59,197 nt of DNA from Gallionella sp. (GCA_028707275.1 JAQTUP010000002.1:1-59197); one strand, 5' to 3'. Positions 18,561 to 26,929 are shown, counted from the first letter of the stretch. The notes: a model not told the origin generated them from the sequence alone. Numbers and translations are program-made.

Positions 18561-19059
18561 GCATTCACCCCTTGAAATTTATTGGCAAGCCTGCCGTAAC
18601 GAAAACCTGATGTGCGTTTTTTGCCTGTAATAAGCGAAGATTATACCAACGCCACCACACATCCGCTTTGCGCTAAAGTCATCAAAGATGCGTGTGAAAC
18701 ATTGTGCCGACCATGTCGAATGGCGGCTTTCCTGCTGCATATTCCCAAACTCAATGCTCGCTTGATAACACATGTAACACCTCACAAACGATCGCTGTTC
18801 GGCAGTCTGACATGCGGCTAAAAAACGCTGATTTATTCCCCCTGCCACCCCGGCGGATAAAATTTTCCGAAGCGCATCCCGCGCCAGGATGATGCAAAAA
18901 CGGCGCGCCCGACACGATGAATGGGCACTGAGCGAGGTTATATCACTAGCTCGAACGCGTGCTTTACGGCTACGATTTAAGAACCACGTAGTTCCGTTCC
19001 CGAGACTAAGCAGTCCTTGCGAGTGTTGACTGCAAGCGATAGATTTAGTGGAGAATAAT
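18561..19059. other. Gene-poor spacer between the CHAT gene and the ATPase/DUF4276 island
   Basis: About 500 bp with no convincing gene on either strand; the short frames lack ribosome-binding sites and family features. It contains one copy of a ~48-bp repeat (18771-18818) that recurs on the other side of the ATPase/DUF4276 pair. Confidence 0.6.
18771..18818 (+). repeat. Left copy of an island-flanking repeat
   Basis: This ~48-bp stretch shares the exact block CTGTTCGGCAGTCT and about three quarters of the surrounding bases with 21121-21168, in the same orientation. The two copies bracket the ATPase and DUF4276 genes and could be att-like or ancestral direct repeats. Confidence 0.5.
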
Positions 19060-19737
19060 CTAAAACAAAGCAGCTTCTAACCCCGTGAGGAATTTGTCAA
19101 AACTTGGTGAACGAGCTCTAACCGATACATACAATTCCTCTGGTGATAGGGCATTTACTGTTCTCTGAATGTGACTAAATTTTTTTCTGTAGCGCTTGCC
19201 CGATACGCGGTATATATCATCAAGCGTCTGTGCTGGATGGACCCAATCGTAACCCATAGTATTTACGACATCAAAACCGGATGACTGCATCACATTATGC
19301 GTAAGAATAGGATCAATACGTTTAAAGTGGGTCACTTCATCTAAAAACCACGATTCAACTTCCATAATAGCCAAATGCATTTCAGCCGGAATCGGCTGTG
19401 TAGGAACTCCTGTTGAAAGTGACGCTTGAATTTTGGGTATATCTGTATAGCTGTAAGGGTAAGCATCTCGAAGACCGATGATATATGTATAACCAGCAAT
19501 TACTAAAGAAGAATAGGCATCACGCATTCTCGTTTTTACCTGCTCATCCGAGCAACAATTCACGATTGTTACATGAGTTGTAGCGCCGGAAGTTGGCTCA
19601 ACCCTGACAACGACCAAACTTCCCTTGTACTGTTTAAGAATTTCAAACGTAATAGCACGCCTACCGCAAATTACTTTTATCAGTGTTTGAACAAATTCGA
19701 GCTCAGTCAAGCCTTCAACAAATACTGCAACTTTCAT
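19060..19737 (-). CDS. DUF4276/RloB-like TOPRIM-type protein
   Basis: 225 residues. TOPRIM-like acidic positions are visible: FVEGLTELEF (Glu8, Glu12, Glu14), IIGLRD (Asp91) and the family block AIMEVESWFLDE (Glu126, Glu128), which in DUF4276 is usually an E-x-E-x-W-F-L-x-D pattern. TOPRIM partners of AAA ATPases are nucleases or toxins in OLD, PARIS, AbiL and RloAB-type systems. Nuclease activity here is inferred. The gene starts 9 bp after the ATPase stop, with its AGGA overlapping that stop codon. The region is AT-rich relative to neighbours, suggesting transfer. Confidence 0.7.
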   Translation of the reverse strand: MKVAVFVEGLTELEFVQTLIKVICGRRAITFEILKQYKGSLVVVRVEPTSGATTHVTIVNCCSDEQVKTRMRDAYSSLVIAGYTYIIGLRDAYPYSYTDIPKIQASLSTGVPTQPIPAEMHLAIMEVESWFLDEVTHFKRIDPILTHNVMQSSGFDVVNTMGYDWVHPAQTLDDIYRVSGKRYRKKFSHIQRTVNALSPEELYVSVRARSPSFDKFLTGLEAALF

Positions 19738-19746
19738 ATAAAAGTC

Positions 19747-20874
19747 CTATTGAAAGCGAATGTCTTGAAAAAAGTCAAAGTTGCTCAACCCAATGAATTT
19801 AAAATTTTCAAACTCATTGGGGGAGTTTTTTGGTGTGAATGTTTTTACTAGCTTTCCAGTTCGCTCCAATACAGCCCAATAGTCGAGGGGCACTCGGTTC
19901 ATAACGAAGCGGTCATTACTGGTCATTAAAACTTGAATATGCTCTTTTTCCGCAGCAGAAATGATCAAATCAATAATTGCTGATGCACGCTCATAGTCCA
20001 GTCCCTCACCAATATCGTCAATCAAGAGAAGCTTTTTATCGTGAGAAAAAATTGCCAGATTGAGATGAATAATCAAAGCAAGAGCCCTAAACATTCCTTG
20101 TGACATTGAGAGTTGCGGGTTGCGAAGAGCGCCCAAGTCGCGCTCAACAGTAATCAACCCCAATAATGGGCTGTTCAGGCCTATATTATCTAATTGCTCG
20201 GCAGCCACTTCTTCCAAATGATAGCCGAGTTTTGACATGTCCCGAATAACTGCATGATCAAAATCATGGCTAAATCTGGAAAAGGCATTTATGTATATAC
20301 CGACCGTATTGTCTACATCACCGATAGAGGAATTTTCAATTGAGCCTAGCAGGTCATTTGGTGGCCGTGCCATCAGGCGATTTTTTCCAAAATCAGAGCC
20401 AAAGTTATAAAGAGCAACTCCTGAAGCCCATTCATATAAGTGGTGAATAAATGGATGTTGCAATCGGTCGTTTTTGTTCTGAATGGCAATAGTTTTATTG
20501 GTAATTTGGAAACGAATATCTCTGTCTTCAGAAGCAAAATAAACCTGCCCTTTTCCATCTAAATCTCGTGTCAGCCGAACAAATCCATCAACAGTAAGAT
20601 GCTCTTCCATAACAAGATTATCTTTGAATGTAATCAAGTATGCATACAGTTCCCCACCAATTTCGACTTCAATATCAAATCGTCCACTTGTAAATGGTCT
20701 GACTTGCTGTCCAGAAATTACCTTGCATACTGACGCGATGACGTTCAAAACTCTGGATTTTCCGGTTGAATTTCGACCAACCAATAAATTCACATTGCCA
20801 AATTCGGTTCTTTCAAATTCCCATTTTCGTTGGTCGCCTTCGAACTCAGAGTAGCTGAACTTTTTCAATGACAT
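19747..20874 (-). CDS. AAA15/ABC-like ATPase paired with DUF4276 protein
   Basis: 375 residues. Walker A is GRNSTGKS (33-40), an ABC-type signature LSMSQG is at 255-260, Walker B is KLLLIDD (281-287) followed by a D-loop GEGLD, and an MTSND switch motif is at 317-321. There is no long coiled coil, so it belongs to the compact SMC/OLD-like class. In defence systems such ATPases sense a phage trigger and license the TOPRIM partner. AAGGAAAG precedes the ATG. It is the first gene of a two-gene operon. Codon usage and base composition are AT-rich, unlike the flanking housekeeping genes. Confidence 0.8.
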   Translation of the reverse strand: MSLKKFSYSEFEGDQRKWEFERTEFGNVNLLVGRNSTGKSRVLNVIASVCKVISGQQVRPFTSGRFDIEVEIGGELYAYLITFKDNLVMEEHLTVDGFVRLTRDLDGKGQVYFASEDRDIRFQITNKTIAIQNKNDRLQHPFIHHLYEWASGVALYNFGSDFGKNRLMARPPNDLLGSIENSSIGDVDNTVGIYINAFSRFSHDFDHAVIRDMSKLGYHLEEVAAEQLDNIGLNSPLLGLITVERDLGALRNPQLSMSQGMFRALALIIHLNLAIFSHDKKLLLIDDIGEGLDYERASAIIDLIISAAEKEHIQVLMTSNDRFVMNRVPLDYWAVLERTGKLVKTFTPKNSPNEFENFKFIGLSNFDFFQDIRFQ

Positions 20875-21120
20875 AAATCACTTTCCTTCAATCAATTTTA
20901 TTGGGTAATTACTATGTTATCGCTATAACCTAAGCGATTGTTAATGTTGTTATTTATTTGGTGCATAGCAATGGCAGGCAATGAGACTGTTCGCTCATCT
21001 GTTACGGAGAAAATTGTGAGCGTAATTCCTTTGAACCATTTCCATGAATTATTCTACGCACCCTGCTTCGGCACGAAAGATTATTGCCTCGCATCACTGA
21101 GTGAACTTCCGTTAATGGCA

Positions 21121-21168
21121 CATTGTGACACATCACGAACAACTGCTGTTCGGCAGTCTAAACGCCGC
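21121..21168 (+). repeat. Right copy of the island-flanking repeat
   Basis: Same orientation as 18771-18818, sharing CTGTTCGGCAGTCT exactly and ACATCACGAAC against ACCTCACAAAC before it. It lies about 250 bp upstream of the ATPase start. Confidence 0.5.
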
Positions 21169-21609
21169 AATATCAGCAATGCCATCAACTTTACCGGGGC
21201 GCACAGGCCTGCCTGCCCTGTCTCTCATTGAAAATCAACTGATTAACACTCGCCAGGATATTCAATTATATAGGCCTTTTGGCATATTGCCCTGTCAGCT
21301 TCAAGCCGTTATTGTGCAGTCTGCTGGAGCGGAAGATTTCTGTTGATAGCCGATTATGAATATCCCGCGCTCCGCAAGCAGTTTGTAGTATGGAATCTGT
21401 CTTTTTGAGTGCTCATACGGATACTTTGCTCCTCGTACCCCTTCTTTTTATATGAGTTAAAAGCTTGCCAGACCATTTCCCACCCCTGTTGCACCGAGTG
21501 CCGGACCTGTTGACGTACGACGAACCCCTTGCAACCATGCTGCGAAGTAACCAGAGCGCTCACCAGAGCCTGCTGAGCACTACAAAAATCTTCGGCATGC
21601 CCGGTCTGG

Positions 21610-21965
21610 TGTTTGTACCACTCAGACAAGTGCGCGCATCACGTCTACAGGTGTTTATCAGGAGGCTACAGATCTTTGTCATGAGGCTGCAGGTGTTTGT
21701 CAAAAGGCCGCAGATGTTTGTCGGAAGGCCGCAGATGTTTGTCAGACGACAAAAGGCGTCGGCACTGGTCTGATGATTGTTGCGTTGCTCCGGCAAGTGT
21801 TTGCACGGCTGTGCCCGGTGTCCGCACTGTTCTGGCGATTGTTGACGTGCTCTGACAGAGATTTGTCCTGTATCTACAGGTGTTGATCTTGTGTCAGCAG
21901 GTATCTGCCACAGTCAGGCAAATATTTGTCGCAGTCAGGCTGGTTTTTCAAACGGTCTGACGGGC
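21610..21965 (+). repeat. Degenerate 21-bp (heptad-coding) tandem repeat array
   Basis: Clear units at about 21647-21751 follow the pattern RCAGRTSTTTRTCAKRAGGCY with 21-bp spacing. Less exact units continue to about 21965 (for example CAGGCAAATATTTGTCGCAGT). In one plus-strand frame the clear units read as heptads such as EATDLCH, EAAGVCQ, KAADVCR, KAADVCQ. Further heptad-like runs appear in the other two frames after apparent one-base shifts. This suggests either a decayed coding sequence or a DNA-level satellite. It ends about 150 bp before the gene at 22118. Confidence 0.6.
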
Positions 21966-22117
21966 AGTTGACGTGCTTCGGAAGCTTTTTGTAATGTCGT
22001 GCAAGAGAGTCGGCGTGCATAAAAAGAGCAATGAAGTGCTCATGAAGGTGTCATTGGCAATCGCGATTTACAAGAGCAAGTCCTGTTTTTCAATTTACCA
22101 TTCAAGGAGTTTCAATC

Positions 22118-22807
22118 ATGCCAACACAAAAATTCATGCCTAATGACGATGCGGGTAAAGTGAAATTGATGGAACATCTTGTGTCGCATCTGCCCGGATA
22201 CGCCACAATTTTCGAGATAGGCAGCACGGATATGGACGCGTTGAAAGCGGATGCCGTCAATTTCAACCTTGCGCTCACCATGCATCATCAGGCGCAAAGC
22301 TATGCGCATAACTGGACTGCCTATAAGAACCTGCTGCGCGATGGCGGCACAGGCAATACAGACTGGCCGACGCTGCCCAAAGCGGATGAAAACCTCTCGC
22401 CTGTCGCTCTTCCCGGAATCATTCCCCGTTTGTCTGTCCTGGTTGCCGGTATCAAGGCGCATAAGAACTACACCGAAGCAATCGGTCAGGATCTGTGGCT
22501 GATAGGCGCTCATATCACCAGTGAACCTGGCAGTTGGAAACCCGTCTTGAGCAGCCGTAACAATGCAGGTCACCCTGTGATCTGCTGGACAAAAGGCCAG
22601 GCTGCGGCGATTGAATTTTGGGCGGACAGAAACGATGGCAATGGCTTTGCCTTTTTTACCATCAACACCGAACCCGACACGGTCGATACCACGCCGCTGC
22701 CGGATAAAGGGGCGGGCGTTAACTGGCGGTACAAGGCAATTTATCGTCTGCACGACGAGCAGGTCGGACAATGGAGCGACGTGATGAGCATCGCCGTCGG
22801 CGGCTGA
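22118..22807 (+). CDS. Conserved hypothetical protein with a fibronectin-like C-terminus
   Basis: 229 residues. AAGGAG lies 8 nt before the ATG. The N-terminal half is helical (MPNDDAGKVKLMEHLVSHLP; MHHQAQSYAHNWTAYKNLLR). The C-terminal half is beta-rich and ends in WRYKAIYRLHDEQVGQWSDV, which is the kind of sequence seen in FN3-like modules. There is no signal peptide or membrane segment. I recognise it as a type of orphan protein found in varied bacteria but cannot name a function. It stands alone between the repeat array and msrA and is followed by a strong hairpin. Confidence 0.7.
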   Translation: MPTQKFMPNDDAGKVKLMEHLVSHLPGYATIFEIGSTDMDALKADAVNFNLALTMHHQAQSYAHNWTAYKNLLRDGGTGNTDWPTLPKADENLSPVALPGIIPRLSVLVAGIKAHKNYTEAIGQDLWLIGAHITSEPGSWKPVLSSRNNAGHPVICWTKGQAAAIEFWADRNDGNGFAFFTINTEPDTVDTTPLPDKGAGVNWRYKAIYRLHDEQVGQWSDVMSIAVGG

Positions 22808-22820
22808 CCCGCATCTCGCA

Positions 22821-22855
22821 CATATCCGCTGATTCTTACGAGATCAGTGGATATG
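22821..22855 (+). terminator. Long hairpin after the hypothetical gene
   Basis: Arms CATATCCGCTGAT (22821-22833) and ATCAGTGGATATG (22843-22855) pair over 13 bp with one G-U and a 9-nt loop, 13 bp after the stop codon. No T-run follows, so intrinsic termination is uncertain; it may stabilise the mRNA end. Confidence 0.5.
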
Positions 22856-22985
22856 CAACAGATAGCTGATGTTAAGCCGTAGCATCAGGGGGATAATCTT
22901 TATGTATCACCCGCAGCCTCCGACTAACTTTGCTTTTGGGTGTTATCTTTGCCACAATGCTTCAACAATTTCAGGCTGAGTTGAC

Positions 22986-23606
22986 ATGAACGACAACACA
23001 CACACGGCGTACCTGGCAGGCGGATGTTTCTGGGGCATGGAGGAACTGGTGCGGCAGATTCCGGGCGTATTGCAAACCGAAGTCGGCTATACAGGCGGCA
23101 ACGCGGCAGATGCCAGCTACCAGCAGGTCAAGACGGGACGCACCGGACATGCAGAATCGCTCAAAATCATATTCGACCCGGTAAAACTTAGCTACCGGCA
23201 TCTTTTATTCGAATTCTTTCGCATGCATGACCCTGCCACGCGCAACCGGCAGGGGAACGACATCGGCACGCAATACCGTTCGGCCATCTTTTTTTTGAAT
23301 GAAGAACAGCATCGCACCGCGCTGGAGGTCATCAAAACCGTGGATGCCTCAGGTCAGTTGAATACGAACGAACATACCCACGTCCCTCTCCCCCGCCCTC
23401 TCCCGCCAACAGGCGAGGGGGACAAGGATGCGCTGCGCGAGATTGACGATCATATCGTCACCGAAGTCACGCCTTTTAATGAGTTTTTCCGCGCCGAAGA
23501 GTACCACCAGAAATACCTGGCAAGGCATCAGGGAGGTTATACCTGCCACTACGTCAGGCACCTTGATTTAGGCGAATCGCGTCCGACTCTGCGCGTCTCC
23601 GCGTGA
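22986..23606 (+). CDS. msrA: Peptide methionine sulfoxide reductase A with an in-frame insertion
   Basis: 206 residues. The catalytic GCFWG is at about 13-17, with VGYTGG, YxxVxTGxTGHAE and FRMHDPATRNRQGNDIGTQYRS of the MsrA family, and a C-terminal EEYHQKYL. It reduces methionine-S-sulfoxide in proteins using thioredoxin. Between ASGQ and DDHIVTEVTP the protein carries roughly 25-30 extra residues (about 125-152) rich in Pro and Gly (PLPRPLPPTGEG) that are absent from the family. They are encoded by a palindromic element. Because the insert sits in a surface loop before the last helix, activity may be retained. Confidence 0.93.
   Translation: MNDNTHTAYLAGGCFWGMEELVRQIPGVLQTEVGYTGGNAADASYQQVKTGRTGHAESLKIIFDPVKLSYRHLLFEFFRMHDPATRNRQGNDIGTQYRSAIFFLNEEQHRTALEVIKTVDASGQLNTNEHTHVPLPRPLPPTGEGDKDALREIDDHIVTEVTPFNEFFRAEEYHQKYLARHQGGYTCHYVRHLDLGESRPTLRVSA
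23384..23423 (+). repeat. GC-rich palindromic element inserted in frame in msrA
   Basis: An imperfect inverted repeat, left arm TCCCCCGCC-like and right arm GGCGAGGGGGA, with a CTCTCCCGCC core. It aligns with the element inside nrdJ at 35043-35079, sharing CCCTCTCC and CCTCTCCCGC blocks. It adds residues without breaking the frame. Confidence 0.7.
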
Positions 23607-23629
23607 AACTGCTTTTTTAAGGTTTAATC

Positions 23630-24718
23630 ATGCCAGCTCATCTTGTCGTATCCATCTCAGGCCACGGCTTCGGCCATGTGGCGCAGACCGCCCCCGTCCT
23701 GAACGCATTGCATCAGCTCCTGCCGCAACTGCGCATCACGGTGCGCTCGTCCGCACCCGTCGAGCAGCTGCGCTCGCGCATCCATGCGCCGTTCGACCAC
23801 CTGCAAAGCCGTGGCGATATCGGCATGGTGATGTCCTCGGCACTGATCGTTGACGTCGAAAAAAGTCGCGCCTCCTATCAGGCATTTCATGCCGAGTGGG
23901 ATGAACTGGTCGCAACAGAGGCGCACACTTTGGAGGCCTTGCAAGCCGACATGGTCTTTTCCAATGTCGGCTATCTGCCGCTGGCAGGCGCGCAGGCCGC
24001 AGGCATTAAAAATGCGGCGATGTGTTCGCTCAACTGGGCTGACATCTACCGGCACTACTGCGGCGATGACCTGATCGCCTCGCAAATCCGGGCAAGCTAT
24101 GCGGGCGCCGATGCTTTTTTGCGCACCACCCCGGGCATGGCGATGAGCGACTTATCAAGACTGATGCCTGTCGAACCCATCGCGGCCACAGGCCAAAACC
24201 GGCGCGACGAGCTCAACCGTCATCTGGGATTACCGGAAACAGAAAAACTGGTGCTCGTGAGCATGGGCGGCATCAACAGCCGCCTGCCCGTCGAAGACTG
24301 GCCAATGATTGAAGGGCTGCATTTCGTGGTGCAGGCGTGCTGGCTAGCCGCTCCCGAGACTGATCCAAAGGCTATGCGTAAAGACTTTATTGCGATCGAA
24401 GCCATCCCCATGAGTTTTGGCGACCTGCTGGCCAGTTGTGATGCACTGGTTTGCAAACCCGGTTACGGCAGCTTCGTCGAGGCTGTCTGCTGCGGCATCC
24501 CTGTACTCTATGTCGGACGACCCGACTGGCCGGAGACTCCCGCCCTGACCGCCTGGCTACAGCAGCATGGCTTGAGCCTTGAACTCTCGCATGACTCGCT
24601 GCTGGGCGGAAATATCCATCGTGAACTGAAGCAATTATGGAGCGCACACAAACCTGAGGCACTCGCAGCCGCAGGGGCGAGCCAGGTTGCCGCCTGGATA
24701 GCCAAAAAACTGGGCTAA
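23630..24718 (+). CDS. GT-B glycosyltransferase-like protein
   Basis: 362 residues. The N-terminal SGHGFGHVAQTAPVLNAL resembles the Gly-rich, His-containing loop of GT-B enzymes such as UDP-glycosyltransferases and MurG. The C-terminal part has DALVCKPGYGSFVEAVCCG followed by IPVLYVGRPDWPE, the nucleotide-sugar binding region. Donor and acceptor cannot be read from the sequence. There is no signal peptide, so it is cytosolic. It follows msrA by 23 bp on the same strand with AAGG upstream. A perfect 9-bp hairpin follows the stop. Confidence 0.8.
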   Translation: MPAHLVVSISGHGFGHVAQTAPVLNALHQLLPQLRITVRSSAPVEQLRSRIHAPFDHLQSRGDIGMVMSSALIVDVEKSRASYQAFHAEWDELVATEAHTLEALQADMVFSNVGYLPLAGAQAAGIKNAAMCSLNWADIYRHYCGDDLIASQIRASYAGADAFLRTTPGMAMSDLSRLMPVEPIAATGQNRRDELNRHLGLPETEKLVLVSMGGINSRLPVEDWPMIEGLHFVVQACWLAAPETDPKAMRKDFIAIEAIPMSFGDLLASCDALVCKPGYGSFVEAVCCGIPVLYVGRPDWPETPALTAWLQQHGLSLELSHDSLLGGNIHRELKQLWSAHKPEALAAAGASQVAAWIAKKLG

Positions 24719-24726
24719 ACGAAACG

Positions 24727-24748
24727 GGGCGCATGTTCCCATGCGCCC
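24727..24748 (+). terminator. Hairpin after the glycosyltransferase-like gene
   Basis: GGGCGCATG (24727-24735) and CATGCGCCC (24740-24748) form a perfect 9-bp stem with a 4-nt loop, 8 bp after the stop. The following bases are only weakly T-rich, so terminator function is likely but not certain. Confidence 0.6.
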
Positions 24749-24762
24749 TGCCGGTTTGCTAT

Positions 24763-25129
24763 CTGATGTTACGCACAAACCCAAAAAATCAGAATTGATG
24801 AGTGGTAACCTTGGCATTCCACCTTTAGTCCCCTGTGCGCCGCCGAAAATAGCCGCAAACAAGCGGTGCGGTTAGGCGAGCACTGTTTGAGCACGTGGCC
24901 GCGAAGCGGATCGTGCGAGTAGCTCACCCGCCTGTTTGCGGCTATCAAGGGAACGCCGCCTGCCTGCGCCTGCCTGTCGGCAGGCAGGGCAGTCAGGCGG
25001 CGCGGCAAGCCGGGGTTGCCTTTTCTTGGGTTACTTTCTTTTGGCAACGCAAAAGAAGGTAACCAGCAGCCGGGCTGCCCCCGGCGAAGTTACTTTGAAT
25101 ACACAACTGATGTTACTGCGTAACATCAG
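24763..25129. mobile_element. MITE-like element, full copy
   Basis: 367 bp bounded by perfect 13-bp terminal inverted repeats, CTGATGTTACGCA at 24763-24775 and its complement at 25117-25129. The right end is also a hairpin: AACTGATGTTAC, TGC loop, GTAACATCAGTT (25105-25131). Inside are a GCCTGCC/GGCAGGC palindrome near 24970-24990 and a block with GGTTACTTTC/GAAGGTAACC. It encodes no transposase and fills the gap between the convergent glycosyltransferase-like and slyD genes. A second near-full copy lies at 35973-36327. Confidence 0.75.
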
Positions 25130-25148
25130 TTACTATCTGATTCCAGGC

Positions 25149-25640
25149 TTAGTGCAGATGACCGCCTTCGTCATGCACATGCCCGTGCTCCAGCTCTTCT
25201 TCGGTCGCAGGACGCACGCCCGTGACCGTGCAGTTAAAGGTGACCGTCTTGCCGGCCAAGGGATGATTGCCGTCCACAGTCACCTCGTCGCCATCAATCC
25301 CCACCACGGTGTAGAGGATGAAATCTTCGTCGTCAGACTCTTCGGGCGCACCTTCAAATTGCATGCCAACGGCCACATCTTCCGGAAATGAGCTGCGCGC
25401 TTCGACTTCGACGAGCTCATGCTCATATTCACCAAAGGCATCATCCGGTTGCAAGGTGACGCTCACACTGTCGCCCACATGTTTGCCGTGCAGCGCTTCC
25501 TCGACCAGAGGGAAAATACCATCATATCCGCCGTGCAGATAGCTGATCGGATCTTCGACGTTCTCCAGCACCTCGCCATCACCTTCGGCATTGATCAGTT
25601 CGTAGCGCAGCGATACGACGGAGTTTTTTGCAATCTTCAT
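25149..25640 (-). CDS. slyD: FKBP-type peptidyl-prolyl isomerase SlyD
   Basis: 163 residues from the ATG at 25640, preceded by AAAGGAAAT; an upstream in-frame start at 25718 lacks one. The FKBP core has DPISYLHGGYDGIFPLVEEALHG split by the insert-in-flap domain (DDAFGEYEHELVEVEARSSF). The C-terminus is short but His-rich (HGHVHDEGGHLH), fitting nickel binding. SlyD is a folding factor that also handles nickel for hydrogenase maturation. The stop codon lies 20 bp from the MITE-like element. Confidence 0.94.
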   Translation of the reverse strand: MKIAKNSVVSLRYELINAEGDGEVLENVEDPISYLHGGYDGIFPLVEEALHGKHVGDSVSVTLQPDDAFGEYEHELVEVEARSSFPEDVAVGMQFEGAPEESDDEDFILYTVVGIDGDEVTVDGNHPLAGKTVTFNCTVTGVRPATEEELEHGHVHDEGGHLH

Positions 25641-25790
25641 TTGATTTCCTTTATAAAATAACGCACACCCGCCCGCGATGACTCTCTCGCCTGCGCATCC
25701 ATGTGAACTTTGCGACATTTTAAACGCATTGTGTGCAGCCAGCTAATAAATTTTTAATACAACAATCGCCACACGGCTATAATAACGCGC

Positions 25791-26915
25791 ATGAAAACAC
25801 TCTCTACATTGCTCGGCAATCTCAGTGTCAACGAGTTTTTGCGCGACTACTGGCAAAAAAAACCACTGCTCATCCGCGGCGCCCTGCCCGAATTTACCGG
25901 CTTGCTCACACCTCAACAGGCGATAGAACTGGCGTGCGAAGAGGATGTTCAGGCGCGCCTCGTGACGCAGCGGCACGGTCAGTTCGAACTGGAACAATCG
26001 CCCTTCACCGCGAAAGACTTCAAAGGACTGAGTAAAACCACCTGGACGGTACTCGTACAGGGCTTAAACCACCACTTGCCGGAAGCTGCCGATCTGCTCA
26101 AACGGTTCGACTTCATCCCTCATGCGCGCCTTGATGACCTGATGGTCAGCTACGCCCCCAAAGGCGGCGGAGTGGGCCCTCATTTTGACCCTTACGATGT
26201 CTTCCTGCTGCAAGGCATGGGGCACCGCCGCTGGCAAATTTCAACCCAGGCTGATCGCACCCTGATAGAAGGGGCGCCGCTGCGCATCCTCAAAGACTTC
26301 AAAATCGAGCAGGAATGGATTTTGGCGCCGGGCGACATGCTGTATCTTCCACCGCAGTGTGCGCACAACGGCATCGCAGAAGACGATTGCATGACCTATT
26401 CCATCGGTTTTCGCACACCCGCTTATCAGGAACTAGCCGAACAGTTTCTGGTGTATTTGCAGGATAGAATTTGCGTGGACGGAATCTATGCCGACCCTGA
26501 TCTCAAGACACAAAAACATCCGTCCGAAATCAGTTCAGACATGCTGTATCAGGTAGAAAAAGCCATCAAACAGGTGCGCTGGGACAAGGAGGACATCGCC
26601 AATTTTCTGGGCTGTTATCTGAGCGAGCCTAAACCGCATATCTTTTTTGATGCGCCGGAACCTGAATTGAGTTTGAAAAAATTCACCAAAGCCATACAAA
26701 AAACCGGGGTGACCCTGGATCTCAAGACCCAGATGCTGTGCCATAAAAACAGCATTTTCATCAACGGTGAAACGGTGCAGGCAACAGAATGTGACTACGA
26801 TCTGCTGCGCGAACTGGCAGATCATCGGATACTGCCGCCCTTGACTGCGTGTTCAGACGAACTGGCAGCGCTGTTATACCAGTGGTATCTGGACGGTTTT
26901 ATTTCCCCCACCTGA
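25791..26915 (+). CDS. roxA: Ribosomal protein L16 arginine hydroxylase (JmjC-type cupin)
   Basis: 374 residues. The JmjC-like iron site is visible as HFDPYDVFLLQ (His and Asp) and the later His in PPQCAHNG. The N-terminal FLRDYWQKKPLLIRGALPEF is the typical opening of the YcfD/RoxA family. The enzyme is a 2-oxoglutarate/Fe(II) oxygenase that hydroxylates an arginine of L16. It is divergent from slyD across 150 bp and is followed 14 bp later by a small gene on the same strand. Confidence 0.92.
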   Translation: MKTLSTLLGNLSVNEFLRDYWQKKPLLIRGALPEFTGLLTPQQAIELACEEDVQARLVTQRHGQFELEQSPFTAKDFKGLSKTTWTVLVQGLNHHLPEAADLLKRFDFIPHARLDDLMVSYAPKGGGVGPHFDPYDVFLLQGMGHRRWQISTQADRTLIEGAPLRILKDFKIEQEWILAPGDMLYLPPQCAHNGIAEDDCMTYSIGFRTPAYQELAEQFLVYLQDRICVDGIYADPDLKTQKHPSEISSDMLYQVEKAIKQVRWDKEDIANFLGCYLSEPKPHIFFDAPEPELSLKKFTKAIQKTGVTLDLKTQMLCHKNSIFINGETVQATECDYDLLRELADHRILPPLTACSDELAALLYQWYLDGFISPT

Positions 26916-26929
26916 GCAGGAGACAGAAC

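Larger units (their letters stand above)
20875..22117. other. 1.2-kb gene-poor accessory region with repeats
   Basis: The left 60 bp carry the ATPase promoter and leader. I see no convincing gene in the rest. It holds the right copy of the island-flanking repeat (21121-21168), a GCGCACAGGCCTGCCTGCC stretch shared with the MITE copy at 36215-36233, and a degenerate 21-bp repeat array from about 21610 to 21965. Confidence 0.6.

Noticed and set aside
20938..21231. Plus-strand ORF upstream of the ATPase gene
   Set aside because: No ribosome-binding site or family features, and it runs through a dispersed repeat.
21465..21773. Plus-strand ORF of 102 codons over the 21-bp array
   Set aside because: It reads one of three frames of a repeat, has no ribosome-binding site, and another frame gives equally regular heptads.
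21610..21965. Possible CRISPR array
   Set aside because: Units are contiguous 21-bp repeats without unique spacers and diverge progressively; no cas genes are near.
24769..25047. ORFs inside the MITE-like element
   Set aside because: They translate palindromes (Pro/Ala/Gly/Arg-rich) and differ between the two copies, so they are not conserved genes.
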